64,000 bases of DNA from Euglena gracilis (GCA_039621445.1 CP154955.1:51303384-51367383), one strand, 5' to 3'; shown: positions 45,108 to 60,830, counted from the stretch's first letter. The notes: generated by a model from the letters alone, not told the origin. A program made the numbers and translations.

Positions 45108-45527
45108 TCACACACATGCAATATAAAAATGTCTGGTCAATAACACACTTTTCGGTGTAAACAAGTTTGGATTTGACATATTCATTCAAAAATGGTGAAA
45201 AATTACACACGCACGCACGCATGCACATGCACGCACGCACGCACGCACGCACGCATGCATGCATGCATGCATGCACATGCACACATGTATGCACACACAG
45301 AACATCAACACCCTTGGATACAATTACACACAAAAACTGCGAACTCTTAGCACAAGCGCATAAAAATCAAAACTGACTCCTCTTACAGTACTCTCTCTAA
45401 AACTTCAACCTTGGGGAAACTACAACCCCCCCCCATTTTCAGACGAGAGAAATTACTGGTCGGGTCCCCGTCAACCACCCCTTTCAAGAAAAATTGGGAA
45501 TTTTGGGGGGCAGTGAGAGCCATTTTG

Positions 45528-45585
<58 letters not shown>

Positions 45586-48500
45586 GCACAACTCAACTCA
45601 ACTCAACTCAACTCAACTCAACTCAACTCAACTCAACTCAACTCAACTCAACTCAACTCAACTCAACTCAACTCAACTCAACTCAACTCAACACAAATAT
45701 AACACAACACAAACACATACCCGGAACGGGGGGCGGGGGCACGGACCCCGGCCCAGGCCCCAGCACGCCAGGCGCGCCTTGGGCGAGAAGCGGGTGGCCG
45801 AAGGGGCCGAAGTGCGGGGCGGCGGGACCGAAGCTGCTGTCGGAGCCACGACGCGATTCACTCATTTAACCCTCTCGGGGGAGGGGGGGGCAGAGAAACT
45901 CCTTCCTGCCCCCCAAAATGCCCACCTTTCTTCTTTTGAGGCCACACACACACACACACACATAACACACACACACATAACACACAACACACAACACACA
46001 ACACACACAACACACAACAGACACAACACACCACGCACACAACACACACACGCACACAACACACAACACAACAACATACACACACCGCACAACGCACGCA
46101 CACACACCACACCTCTTGTCCTAAGTTTTGAGTGCTCAAAGGGTGGCGGAACTGACCGACAGGTGGGGTTTCGGGTTCATTTTTGTAAGGATGAAAAATA
46201 TCGCAGAAATAAATTATACACAATAAACAAACAACACCCCCAAGGGTGTTGTTTGTTTATAAATCAAATCAATCAATCAATAAATAAATCAAATCAATAA
46301 ATAAACAACACCCCCAAGGGTTTGCAGCAAGAGGTCATTTGCCCACTCCCCACCGGGGTTTTGGGGGAAAGCCAGGCAGGAGGAGGTCACTCCCCTTCAC
46401 CCCGACCACGATGACACTTTGCAGCCAAAATCCCTTCGGCGCCAAAGTCCACAGAGCACATGCCCAATGAACGTCCCCCATCTGGACCGTCGAGATTGTC
46501 GCGGATTGTCGCTTTGGTGTTCATTGGGCTTGGGGGGGGGGGGGGGCGGTTTCGGGGTGAAAGGGAATCCCCTGGCTGGTGAGTGAGGGGGTGTGTATCC
46601 CTCCGTGCCGTTTTTCCACGGCGCCAACTTATAATAATAATACAACACTTTATAATTTGTATTGATAACAATGCAATTGTTATATATAATAATATATAAT
46701 AATACATAATAATTATAATAATACATAATAATATATAATAATATATAATAATAATATATAATAATATATAATAATACATGATTGTTACATAATTGGACAA
46801 TATTTTCCCTATTTGTATTGCGACAAAAGGTGCCCCGCTCATTGGGCAAAGGGGCTCATTAGACGTTGGGGGGAAGGTAACTCAGTGGTGGGTGGGTTAA
46901 TGCCGATTCCCTGGGCCATCCCGTTAACTGCATTCGCGAGCAGCCCTCCAAGTTCATCACCAGTGCTATCACAGAACTTTTTGGATGGACCTCTTGCCAC
47001 CGCGACGACTTCACCGGCAGTCATTTCCCCATGGGGTTCTGCCCGTCAAGATGACCCAATACCCCTGGGCAGAGGTCAGGGGCCAAATCCTCCCCTTATC
47101 GATGGCCGAGTGGTGTGGTGGTGAGGGGTAGGCCACGCCCGGGAAGTGAACGCCTGGCCGGAGAACTGGGGGGAGAAGGGGGGCAGCGCGGAGAACGCGG
47201 AGGAGAAGGAGCCCGTGTTGGGGCTGGTCGGGGTGAGGGCCGGGAGGGTCGGGGGCGTGGGGGCGACCGGCGTGGACGGGGGCAGGGAGAGGGGGGCGCT
47301 GCGGACCGGCGGGGGCCCCATCGGTCCGGGGGGGGGGGGGGGGATGTCGGAATATCGTGTTGCAGTCTCGGTCAAGTACTGATGCAGTCCGGGTAGCTGG
47401 GGCCTGAAGTGATCCTGCTGTCGGCTGAAAGAGCATTTCCCTGATGAGTCCTTCCTGCCCCCGAGGCAGGGTTGGACGGGAAGGCCTGGTGGGGGGGGGG
47501 GGGGGTTACCCCCAACCAACGCCCATGGGGTCAACCCCCCAACCAGCGGAGGGTCGGGGCCAAAAAGATTGGCCTCCTAAAAATTATTTGGTTGATTAAT
47601 ATATTGTGCAGGAGAGGGGGGGGCAATCCTGCAAAAAAAAAACTGAAAAAAATAGGCCCAGAAACCCAGAAATTGTCAAATGAAACTGCAAAAAATGCAA
47701 ATGGAATTGTTACCCCCCCACCTGGCATGGTGCAAGGTGGGAACCAATTTTGCAAAATTGGTTCCCCATTATTTCCCCCAGATTTGGACGACGTTTTTTT
47801 AACCTTCTTCTGCCGAATTCTCCGCATTTTTTGCAAGTTTTGCATTTTTTTTTCCTGGTTCTGAACCAATTTTTGCCAGTGTCTGCCGGCTTTTGCAGAT
47901 TTTTTTTGGAGAATTGTGCCGCAAGTGGTTGCAGGGCACACCTCCCATCTGTGTTGCCGTCTGCAGGTTTGTTTGTTTGTTTGTTTTTTGGAGCCGGGAG
48001 AGGGCGGCCCCCGCCGGGCCGGGGAACGGGTTGCGGGGCGGGCCGAGGATGGAGGGCGGGGACGTCACCTCCGGCCCAGGGGATGTGAAGCTGAGCAGCC
48101 CCGCAGCCGGGCTGGTCGTGGCGCCGAAGTGGGCGAAGGAGTTGGGGGCCGGGCCGCCGCGTGAGACCCTCCAAGTGGGGGAGGGGCGGATGGCAACGCA
48201 CCATGGAACGTGGGAAACAGCGACGTTAAAAAATAAACATGCAGTTTGCCGAAATTGAAGAAAAAAAAGTGGGGAAAAATGAAAATTGAAACTGAAGGGG
48301 AAATTGCATGAAAAATTGCATTAAAAATTGAATGCAACATTGAATGCAAAATTGAATAAACGATTTGAAATTAAAGATTTTTTTAAAAAAGCAAAAAAAA
48401 TAGCTTTTGTGCTTTTTCCCCTGCGCCTGCTCCTGCACCAGGTGGGGAGGGGAGATAGCCATCGTTGGAGACCACTCGGTTGCAGATTGGAAAGGAACCT

Positions 48501-51500
48501 CCATTCGAGTGTTGTCTCAACTGGTCTCAATAACAAACAAAAAATGAGGTCTTCAGGAATGTCGGGTGGGGGCCAAAAAAAAATACACCCGTTTTGGATC
48601 CCCCCTGGACCCAAAAAAAAACCTGTTTTGGACACCCAGCCCTAAAAAAAAAAAATCCAGAATATTGTGAGCAATGAACTGATCGCTCAGACTGTGGAGG
48701 GTCTTCAAATCCCACCCCCAAAAAAATAAAAATGAATAAAACAAAACAAACGCCGGGGTTGGGATTCGCCGGGCAGGCGCCTCGAGGCCCCCACCCCAAT
48801 GCGGCGGCCCGGCTGGAGCTGCTGTTGCTGTTGGGCTCCCGGTCCCGGTCTCCGGGCCGCTGGATGGCTTCCTTCAGCATGAAGTCGGTGGACCCCGTCA
48901 GTTCCACCTGCGGGCGGGGGGGGGGGGGCAACATGGACCCTCGAAAAACGCGACGCAAAATAACAGCTGCGTTTTTTCCCCGTTTTTTTTTCGGTTTTGG
49001 AAAAGGTTGCTTTTTTTACGCCTTTTTTGTGTTGTGTTTGCATTTCTCACCCCCTGCTGCGGGCGGGAAAGGCCAGACCCCACGTGCATCTGCGCGCGCA
49101 CCATCCAGACGGTCCGGACCGGGGTTTTTTAAAGACCGGGGGCAGGGGGGAGGGGGTCGGCGCCCACCCACCCACCCACCCCCTGGGGTGGGGCCCCCCC
49201 CCGGGGGGATAGCCAGGCTTTCTGTCACCCTTGCCCCTGCCCTCCCCGTTTGGTATGTCCGGTCGTTGGGCCTGCACATATTTCTTTAAAAACAAAAAAG
49301 CACAGCACACCAGCAGATTTTGAATTACCAGGAATATATCTTATGCCCGCAATTCTCTGTGCTGCACCAACAAAGATTTGATAGCAAACAACAAGAGCAA
49401 CGCCCCGGACTTCCCAAAGCAGAAAATTTCCTTACATGGTGTCATGGACATACAGCGAGAGGCACACACAGACACACAGGGACGAGACCAAATTCCATGC
49501 CCCAACCTTTTGGCGTTCTGCTGCATTCCATCGTTGGGGCCCTGATCCTCTACTGGATGGTGGGGCTAGCTCCAGATGCGACCTGCCTTCCCTTCGTGAT
49601 GAGAGTGCAGCCAAATAAATGTTCAGAGTGATTTTGTGCACTTTCTTTTTTGGAAAGAGATATGCATTCTTGTTCTTCCAGCTTTGTATCTTTTTTCTCC
49701 GTCCCGGGGGACCCCCCCACTCTTGCCCGAAAATGGCCAAAAACGCTAAAATAGCACATCTTTCAAAATTTTCGGCGCCTTTGGTGCCATTTAAGATGTA
49801 CCCACCAGCCCCCGGGAGGGGGTCCAAGGGACCCACCCACCCTACCCCCCCTCCCCCCCGGGGGAGGGGGTCCAAGACTTAAAAAAAAAAACCCTGGTCC
49901 GGACAAAAATGACGGGAAACGAAATGACGGACGGGAAACCATCCGACCAAACAGGGGTTTTTAAGACCAGGGGGGGTCCCGGGGGACCACCCACATTTCC
50001 CCGAAAATGGCCAAAAAACGCGAAAATGCCAAAAATAGCACCTTGTATAAAAAATTTCGGCGCCTTCGGTGCCGAAAAGTATACCCCACACCCTCCCTGG
50101 GGGGGGGGGGGGGTTCGGCTGGACCCACCACCCCGGCCAAACTGAATTTGGGGAAACAAAATGAGAATGGTAAAAGCAATGAGCATCCAATGTTCAGGCT
50201 TGGACCCTTCCCTTGTAAATAACGGCATCGCAAAAATCGTGAATCTTTGGCGCTTCGTGTCAAAAATTATTGTCTCGAAAATCGGGCAAAGAAACCAAAA
50301 GTGCGGCGATCCTTGTTGAAATTTTCCGCTTGAGGTTCTCAATTTAAAAAAAACCCATTTCTCAGGAGTCTTAACCTCCTGTGGTCTTTCTGGACCGCTC
50401 TGGACCCCCCGTGGTCCAGAGCAGTCAGGTAGCAAGCAGGGTGTGGTCCGGTGGCTGGCAGAGCTGTAGGGGAAGGCTGGGCTATCTAACGGCATTTCCC
50501 AAAATTTTCAGCCGTAAAATCCATGTCCAGGCCCCACGGGGGTGGCCCGGACTTACCCTTGGGGGGTCTTCTGTGTCAAAAAGAAGCCTAACTCGAAACA
50601 CATGACCTACTCCCAAATACACAATGTGTTTTCCGACACATTGTGTATTTGTGTGCGACACACACACACACACACACGCACACAACACACACACACACAC
50701 ACAACACAACACACACACACACAACACACACACACACACACAACACACACACACACACACACCACACACCACACACACACACACACACCACACACACACA
50801 CACACAGACAGACACACACACACACACTGTTGTTTGGCGCTTGACTCGTGCATTTTAGCTGCCACTGCTGGCCTGAGGGGGGGAGGGTTGCTTCACGAAG
50901 GGGTATTCGGGTTTTCACCCAAAACCCGCCGCCCCGCCCGCACCCCGGGGGCCGCCACCTCGGAGCGCAGGGCCTCCAGGCGCCGCTGGGTCGTCTTGTC
51001 CTTGCGCTGCGCAATGAGCTGCTGCAGCTCCGCCATCTCGACGCTGATGTTCTTCAGCAGCACCTCCACCTCGAACTTCAGCGTCACCTTCAGGTCCGGC
51101 AGCTGCGGGGGGAACGCGCGGAGGACGGGTGGGCGGGGACGCGCCCGTATCCCGACGGGTGTCCACACCAGGCTTTTGCTTAAGGCCCCCGGGGGGGGGG
51201 GGGGGTACATGCTAGCCAATCGGCTAGACACTGGAAAAAGTGGACTAGCTAGACCCCCTCCCCCCGGGGGGGGGGGGGGGGGGGGGGGTCCGGGGGTCCC
51301 CTGGACTGGGAAAAAAATTTTCCTCCGGCGCTGTGCGCCGGAGGAAAAATGAGGGTTTTAACAGGTTTTTGGCTGATTTTGTTCCAAAAAGTCCCAAAAA
51401 TGGCCAAAAACGGGCATTTTTGGTCATTTTTGGGGGTCTCAAAAAAATTTTCGGCACTTCGCGCCGGTCACTGGAAAAAAATTCTCCACTAGCTAGCCCT

Positions 51501-54500
51501 GCTAGCAGACCCCCCCCGGGGGGGTCTGCTAGAAAACCCACGAGCCAAATTTGGACTTGCTGCAGTCCAGCCCCCCCCGGGGGGGGGTACTGCAATCCCT
51601 TAAGCAAAAGCCTGGTCCACACCAGAGATTCATTTGATACCCCCCCCGGGGGGGGGGCACTTTTCCCTGGGCCCAAACCCACCCCACTATTTTTGAAACC
51701 CTGCCCACCCATGATCCTCCCCGGGGGGGGGGGGGGGTGGGGGGTCAACCACCCACCCAAAATCCAGCCAAAATCGACCGAACCCCCTAGAAAAAAATTC
51801 TGGTCCGGCATTGGCCTGGGCCAAAATCTGAGCCATGGCGCATCCCACCTCCCAGGCAGGCTGTTTTTTTACCAACCTCGGGGGGGGGGGGTTCGGAGTG
51901 CCTGTGAGTGCCTGCCCAGGCAGGCACTACCCCCCCGGGGGGGGGGGTCGGATTTCGGCCTGTGCCCGGGCACATTCCTTTGAAAATAGGCTATTTTTGG
52001 CTCCCCGGCGCCTTCGGCACCGGGGTTGTGCTAGGGCACTTTCGGCCTACCCCCCCCCCGGGGGTCGGATTTGGAGTGCCTTGGGGTGCCTGCCCAGGCA
52101 GGCACCCCCCCCCCGGGGTGGGGTCGGCACCCGACTAAAATACAGCCTGCTCCCGGGGGGGGGGGGGGGGGGGTCCAGTGGCCTCAACCCACCTGCCCAC
52201 TCTCGAAATCCCATCCACCCACCCCCATGGGGGTCACAGAGGTGTTAAGTGACTCCATGGTCCACACATGTACCAGCCCGCACAGCCACACCATACCGTT
52301 GCTTAGCGACCCCCGGGGCACTCTGGAAAAATCAGTCAGTCAGTCACTTTTTCTCAAAAAAAACCAGTCAGTCACTTTACCCCCCCCCCGGGGGGATCGG
52401 CCACTCTTCAGGAGGCAATGAAAATTTGCCAAAAAAAAAACTAAAAAAAATCCAAAAAAAATCCGCCTTCGGCGCCAGGCCAGTCACTTTTTTTCATTTT
52501 CGGGCCTACCCCACCCCCGGGCTCTTGGCCAAAAAACCAGTCAGTCACTCTGAAAAAACCAGTCTGTCACCCCCCCCAGGGGGTGGGGTAGGACAGGTGT
52601 TAAGCAATGGTATGAGCCACATACACACACACACACACACTTTCACGCACACCATCTCGTATGTGGATATGCACATAATCAGGGTCCCCTCCAAGCTGAG
52701 AAATTCCCTGGGACTTGCCACAGATGGTTTGTGGTGTGATCAATGTTTGTACAATTAATAATACAACAATGTGATAATAAACCTGCATGTGACCCACACA
52801 CGGGTGCGGTGCGGGGGTGGGCGAGTGTTGTCGTGGTGTTCCAGTGTGCCCAGCGCGATGTGTGGAACAGGGGCATGGGGTTTCTTCAGGTCCCCAGAGT
52901 TCAGCCGGCTGGCTGGGGGGCAAAAGTGCTCGTTTGGATTGGGGTCCGGCCAGTCACAAAATGCCCATTATAAGAACCCCTGCATCTGATCAAAAAACCG
53001 AGTGTCTGAAGACGCTTACGAAAAAAAATTCGACAGGAACCCGCAGAGGGGGTCTGTCCCCTGACTCGCCCACCGCCACCGGGGGGGGGGGGGTTCCGAG
53101 TCAAACAGAAGCCCTGCAGCCACACCTGGTGGATCTCGACGAGGAGGGTCAGCAGCCCCATCAGCCACGGGTTGGGGGGGCGGAACACCTTGGACTGGCT
53201 GCTCTGCTCCAGCACCTTCGCCACGAAGGGCGGGCCCAGGGGGCGACCGCTTAATACACCAGGGGGGGGGGGGGCAACATGGATCCTCAAAAAACGCAGC
53301 AGAAAAAAATAAATACACAAAAACAAGCAAAAAAAAACACATCTGCACCCATCCCGGAATGAACTCCCCCCTAGCAGCAGCATTAGGCCATTACAAGCGC
53401 AGGGTCCAAATAAAAGTGCACCCCCGCGCGCCGCCGGAGGCCTCCGATGGTCCGCTTTCAGCGCACCTATGCTTCTATCAGGGGGAGCTACGGACATGAG
53501 TGAACCTACGCCCTGATTCATGTGTGCTTCGACCGGGGCGGGGGCTTGTGTTATGTAACCCCACCCCCAACCAAGTGTATGGGGTGCGCACAGTATTGGA
53601 ATGAAGTTTAGGATCCTGCGGGGTGTGACACATATTTGGGCACTACCCGCTTTGGGGGTTGTGCACCTTTTTGGACTTCACTTTTGGGCCCTCGGGGGCG
53701 TGACACTTATTCGGACACTGCGCACCATTTGGGCACCGGAACAGTGCGTGAATTTCCCAAGATCGCTGGGGGGGGGGGGCATCAGGGCGCCGGCTGGCCA
53801 CGACGGCGATCATCTTGCCGGCCCCCAGCGACTCGAACAGGGCCTCCTTCAGGTCCATGTCCCGGGTCAGCACCGGCTTGTTCCTGCACACCGGGCCCCC
53901 AACCGGATCCGTGCGCCCATGGCGTGTGCGGCGACAGAGCCGTGGATTCACTGAGTGATCCCCGGGGCGGACAGAACCCCTTGAAGCCCATGTGGCACAA
54001 GACTGGGTGATGAGGGAGGGTAGTTAGGAATGGGGCCATCCCTAATCAAAGGCAAGGGTTAAGCATGGGGGTTTTGTTTGGTGTATGTATATATACATAT
54101 ATACATTTCTATGTATATATGTATATATACGTATATATACATACATGTACATACATACATATACATATACATATACATATATATACATATGTGTATATGT
54201 GTATATATAAATATATTTATATTTATACATGTTTTAATGTTTTTGTGGCATATACATATGTATGTTTTTTTTGGAAGAGGGTTAGGATTAGGGTTAGGGT
54301 CAGAAATGAGTTCTGGAGGGGGGTAGGGGTCCTGGGTTCGTGCCATGTCTCCCTTGAAGAAATTTCTCCAAAGGCCAAAGGCCAGGCCGGACCGTGACGC
54401 AACCCCCGAACAATGTACATTGAGAACACATAATGCACACTGCTGATAGAACGTTGGGAATGTTGGGTGTTCAGCAGGGTTCAATATAAGGGCAGGTGGG

Positions 54501-57500
54501 GGGTTGCACCCCTACTCCAGTCAGGGGGTTGGGGGACACCTCACTTGCCAAAGTTAAGCATTTCTGACCCAGCGTGATAACTCCCAAAAAATTGACCCCA
54601 AAAAATACACCCAAAATGCCATTTTGGGAACTTTTGAGGCAGAAAAATGCGTCAAAATTGCGAAATTTTCAGGGGGAAGGACAAATTCTGACTTTGGGGG
54701 TCCCCATGCCCCCCGGGTCGGTCGGGACCCCTCTTGCAATTGGGGGGCATCCAGACCCGGGGGGGGGGGGGACACCTCACCTAAAGCCGTGACGCCCTGA
54801 ACCACCCACACACCACACGTTGTGTTCGGTGTTGACCTCCAGGTGTGTCGGGTATTGAGCCCCCCGCGCCGCCATACACGCGGCACACCGGGCGATGGTC
54901 ATGTGGCCCAGCCACGCTCCGACGTTCTTCAGCAGCGACCGCTCCGCCGGGGACGACTTGATGCGGTCCGACGCGATGAGCGCCTTGGCGCAGTAGTACG
55001 TCGTCTGCAGCACCAGCGCCGCCCACAGGGCAGGGGGCTGTGTTGAATGCGGCCCAAAAAAAGCTTCTTTTTCTTGGCCCCAGGTCTTCCAATAAAACTG
55101 TTATCATCATCAAATTATTATAAATTAATTATTAATATATTATAATAAATAATATGTTGATTATTTATTATATGGTATATATTTGTTATATGATCATAAT
55201 ATAATATATATATATCATATATAACATATTATTGAATAAAAATTTAAAAAATTAAGGTGTCTGGGCGGTCCAAACAGGAAGGGGGGAAGGAGGAAATTCC
55301 AGCTGGACCCCTACAGAGACCTCCTTAGTGAAGACCCCTAGACCACGCACCCCTCAAGGGGGCGTCTTCCATGGCAGCTTGGTGCCCATCAGGGTTTGGT
55401 GTAGCCTAAACCAAGCACCTGTGGGGCACTCCCGCCCACATCGGTGGGGACAGGGGGGATGGCAACATGGACCCTCGAAAAACGCAACACAGAGAAAGCA
55501 AAAACACAAAAGAAAATACAAAAGAAACACAAAAGCAAACGCAAAAGAAAACAAAAGAAAACAGAAACAAACACAAATTAAAACGCGAAAGAAAACACAG
55601 GAAAAAAACGGAAAAATGCAGGAAAACACAGAAAAGAAAACACAGAAAACCAGAAATTCCACCAAAACTGAAAAAAGAAAAAAACCCATGTTGGCGTTCC
55701 CCCCGCTTCCCTCCCCCGAGGAGCTGTTACGGGGCTGGTTGGTGCCCCCCCTTCCGCCCTGGCCTCCAGGTCTCGCTCCCCAACGCGCTCCAGCAGCGCG
55801 ATGTGCAGCTTGTGCCCTGCCGGCTCCAAGCTGCAGTGACACAGGAAGCGTCCATGGTGGGATGGCGATGTCGGGGCAGTGGTGCATACGTGTGGCATGG
55901 CTCCAGGCAGGCTGACGATTGTTTTGTATAAAAAAAAGCTTCAATGTTTAAGGTTTCAAGGTTTTAAGTTTCAATGGCAAACTTGAACCTTGAACATTGA
56001 AACCATAAACTGGAGTTCATCCCAGCGCAAGACTGGAAAAGAGGCGGAGAAAACATCAAAGTTGAGCTCATGAGGAATTTGGAATATGTTCACCGAGGGG
56101 ATTTCGGATGCAAACATACACCCACACACAAACAAAAAGGGTACAGTTACCTGGCGAAAAAAAACGACCATAAAAAAAACGCTAATTCTCTTCAATGACG
56201 GTTCAAAGTTGTGTTTCTTTCAGAAAATCGGCCATCGATGCATCATCTCATGGTCATATCCCGCCCGCAATCCATGGCATGCCCATATGCCAAAGAGAAC
56301 CAAAGAGAACGAATGGCCAATACAACCTAGTGCGCTTGATGACGAGGTAGTCGGCGAAGTATTTGTAGTCATCTCGCCGCAGTGCTCTGCAAAAGGAAAA
56401 AGGTAATTCAAAGCCAGGTCCACAGGAAAAACGTCCCAGATGAACCAACAAAAAATGCAGGTAAGACTTATCAACTGTGTCACAACAAAAGACTACGACC
56501 ACTCTACAGGGATGGAATAACGAACACATGGAATAAATTGTCTACATTAGGGTAACCCGTGACTTTGTGAAACGGTTTTAGGTTGGAACCGGGGTTCAAA
56601 CCCATTTTCCCACGTGGAAACGGGTTTGGACCCCGCTTCCACCTATAGAAAATGTGTATTCAAATTTTTTGCAAAACCTTGTGGGCCTTTTCTTGGTTCT
56701 TTTTCAAAAAACATTATTAAATTTAAAAAAAACAACAAAAAAACAACGTCAAAAAAAACAGGCCTGCCCACTATGTCCATCACGGCTGAAAACCAAAACA
56801 CATCAAACACACACACACACACCATACAATTACACATGCACAACGTTCACGAGTCAGACACGCAACTCGCGCAGGCGCACAACCCACGCACCGCTTCAGC
56901 TCCCCAGCTGTATTGTCCACGGTGGCGTCGTTCAGGCTGCCCAGCAGCTGCTGCACCCGCTCCGCCAGCTCCGGCATCCCCGCCCGCAGGCGGCTGTTTT
57001 ACACTCACGGGTGTCACGGGTGACATGTGTGGGTCACACACGACATGTGTAGGTCACGCGTGACATGTGTGGGTCACACATGACATGTGTAGGTCACGCG
57101 TGACATGTGTGGGTCACGCGCGTCACCCACGCATCACGGGGCTGATGTGTGACCGCCCACGCGGTACCCCACACGTGAATCCATGTGAATTAAAACTACG
57201 CACACGTGTATATGTATGTTTGTATAAACAGAAGCCCGCTCTCCAGGCCGCGGCCCACCAGCCCGAGCAGGGTCTCCAGGTTACCCGCCGTGCCGAAGAA
57301 GCCACTGCCCTCCGTCGGCAGGGGCGGGCTGGGCTGCGCGGCGAGCACACCGCTTCCTGCGACGGGGAGGGGGGGGGCATAAGTGCTTCCATATAAATTT
57401 TCATGCATTTATACGTGCACATATGTTTATATGTGTTTATATCGATTTATGAATGCCGCCCCTTGCCCCTCTTGCCTCCCCCCCAAAGAGTCCGGGTTTG

Positions 57501-60500
57501 GGGTGGGCTTTGCAAACGCACACCCCCAGCGCTGCAGGCCTTGGCCATTTTCACGGACATGTTGCCTGGGCCGAACCAGCCCTGACCCAAAACCCTCCCC
57601 CCCCCAGGAGGTGTGTCTGTTTTTGGGCCCTTCATATGGGGCACTTTGCAGCCCAGGGCACCGCCTCCCCCTCCCCCCTCAGGGTTCCCCAGCGTTGATT
57701 TGGGGGGGGGGGGGGGCGTTGGTTGATCAGTGCGTCCTGAAACCTTTCCCCACCCCCGAGGTCGGCCCCTGCGCGCCTAAACCCCCCAAATAACCTGGCG
57801 GGGTGCCAGGTCATTGGAATTAACTTTTGGCCCTGCCCCCCCTGCCAGGCTATTTGGGCCCTTTTTTCAGTGTCGTAAAGGAACTTTGCCTTAAAAAAGG
57901 GGGTGCCAAATTACTGGAACCATCCTTTTTCGCCCCTCCCCCACCAGCCAGGGTTATGCAAGGGCCCCGCCGGGTAATTTGGGGGGGTTTAACAAAACTC
58001 GTCAAAAATATATCACCGCAAAAAAAATATGCAAAAAAATGCAAAAAAAATGTGAAAGTGCAAGAAAACAATGCAAAAAAAAATTCAAAAAAAAGCAAAA
58101 AAAAAAAAACAGGGGAAAATGCAAAATCATGCAAAATCATGCCCGTGCATATTCCCCTGGGATATGCTACCAATCTGGGACTGTCCAACCACCCAGCCCC
58201 AGATCTTGTCCCTCACCCGAAACCTATCTGACCAGCAATACTAGCTCAGATACTTAAACTGGATCCCTGTTGTCATCCAGGCATACAATCCGACCATCAA
58301 ATTGCGTGATTCCGCAGCGCACGGGTACAAAGGCGCCGCATCCTCCAACCCCACAGCAAGTACTGTGCACCGTTCGATCCGCCATAAAACTCGGCACCGA
58401 CCCAGGTAGGGGGGATATGCTTGCCTATCCGAACCCTTGTAAGAATTGCCATTCCTGTTCTCCCCCATCCTACCGTTTATGCCATTGGGGGGTCCAGAGC
58501 GTAAACCCCCCCCCAAAAAATAAGACCCCCCCCTGGCCTGATCGAACAAAAATCCAACAATAAGACCCCCCCCCGACAAATAAGACCCCCTGACGGCGCG
58601 AAGCGCTGAGGACGATAAAAAATTTCCCCAAAAAAATTACCAAAAACCCAAATTTCACACACAAAAATGATAAAATTTCAAAATTTTTCACATCCTTGAA
58701 GTGCAAAAAAACAAAAAGTGCTAAATTTCAACTTACACCAATTTACACATGACGCGAAGAGCCGAAGGAAACATTTTAGTGCTCTTGGGAACCTGAAAAA
58801 TGGTGTTTTTTTTTTTCGGGCCCGGGTTGGTCAAGAAAAACCCAACAATCAGACCCCCCAAAAATAACCCCCCCCCTGGAGGTTTCCAGCAACGGACCCA
58901 AAATAAGTCTTATTTGGGGGGGGGGGGTTAGTGACCGTGGGGGGCACTTTTTCTCAAACAAATCCAAACCCCCCACGACCGACCCACTCACCCGAAGCCG
59001 CCTGATATCGAACAAAGCGTTGAAAAACGTTGCGGCCAAGCCAGCCTCTGGCTCGTGGACCAGGCTGACCCTCTGGGGCATCCAATCCCCCGGGGGATCT
59101 CCCGGCCAAGTTGGTCGGCTGAAGGGGGGGTTTATAGGTGTGTGGGGGGGGGGGGGGCTTTATAGGATCCGGAATTGTTGGTGAAAAGCCGACCCCCCAG
59201 AATGACCCCGAAACCCCCTGAAATTGGCAATTTTTGGCAAATTTGGTCAAAAATGGCATTTTTGATGATGGTCGGTATCAAAAAAATGCCAAAAAATCAG
59301 TTTTTGGGTGGTTTGCGGTCGAAAATTGTCCCCAGCCTGGGAGGGGGTCGCGCCCCTGTGGGGTCGCGCAGGGGTTAAGTGCACAGTGCCCACGGCTTTT
59401 TAAGCACCTGGGGGGGGGGTTGGCACCCCACCCAGCCACACACCCCCGGGTCACCAAACTTTAAAAATATTCAGTATCCAGGCGTATTCATTTGGATGAA
59501 CATCGAGACCGCTAAGACCTCATTGAAAAAAAAATGAAGACAAAGTGGTGTGAAATTTGGGTGGAGTGCAACGACATAATGTGTCCGAAGGTTCCAACCA
59601 ACTTGCTGGGGGGTTCCCACTTTTGGGGAGGGGTCAAAATTATTTCGGTGCTTCACGCCGAAAATAGAGGAAAGTCCCCCCCCCCCGGGGGGCACCCATC
59701 CAGCTTGACCTCAACCCCCCCTGGGGGGTCAGACCCCCCCAGGTCACCAAACTCTAAAAAAAAAAAATGAATGAATGAATGAATGAAGCTGGTTCGTCGC
59801 CGGGGGGGGGGGGGGTCAGCGGCAGCGTACCCTGCGGGGCGGCGGTGCTGGTGGCCTGCTGGTCCCCAGCCAGCTTGCCGAAGCCGGCGGAGGAGGTGGG
59901 GCCAGGGCGGGTTTGGGGGAAGGCGGGGCAGCCCACTGCGTGGCGGCGGGCCCGGCGGGCTTTGAAACCCGGCGGCCAGGCGGGGGGTGCCGAAAAGCCG
60001 TGCGGCGCGATCGGGGGGACTGCGGTGGAGTTGAAAACAAACCAACAAAAGGCAACAAAATTCGCTCGAAAGTCTCAATTTTTTAAAAGTTGAAAATGAA
60101 ATAACGCAAATGCAATTTATATGTATGATTTGTAAAAATTACTGTATCGGTCTTTATATTGTTTAAATGTACATATTATGTTCTATACGTGTATGTGTGG
60201 GTGTGGGTGTGTGTGTGTGTGTATAGATATATATATATGCATATAAATATGCATATTTCTATACTTTATATGATAGAACAATATAAATGAATTTAAAAAA
60301 AATGCTGATCGTTCCTGGAGGTAGGTAGAAAAAACATCAATGATGCAGCTGGAAAACAACCCAAAATTACTTCGATTACAGCAAAGCACACACAGAGTGA
60401 CACCCTGGGGTGAGGGATCCCCAGGCAAGCAGTGGGCTGGGTGGGGGACGGAGCGGAGGCAGTGGTGCTGCCGGGTGCAGGAGGGCTTTCTGGGGCAGAG

Positions 60501-60682
60501 CCATCGAGGTACTTGTCGATACCTGGCAGGGCGCCAAGGGGGGAGAGTTGTGTGCGGATTTTTGAACGTGTGTCAATGTGTGTGTGTGGGTGGGTGGGTG
60601 GGTGGGTGTGTGCGTGTGTGGGTGGGTGGGTGGGTGGGTGGGTGGGTGTGGGTTTGTGTGTGTGTGTGTGTGTCTGTGTGTG

Positions 60683-60714
<32 letters not shown>

Positions 60715-60778
60715 TGTGTGTGTGTGTGTGTGTGTGGGTGTGTGTGTGTGTGTGTGTGTGTGAGTTTGTGTGTGAGTT

Positions 60779-60830
<52 letters not shown>

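Larger units (their letters stand above)
45525..46110. repeat. AC-rich low-complexity blocks around a NOT1 linker exon
   Basis: (AC)n at 45529-45582 and AACAC-type sequence at 45945-46110 flank the linker exon. Confidence 0.85.
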
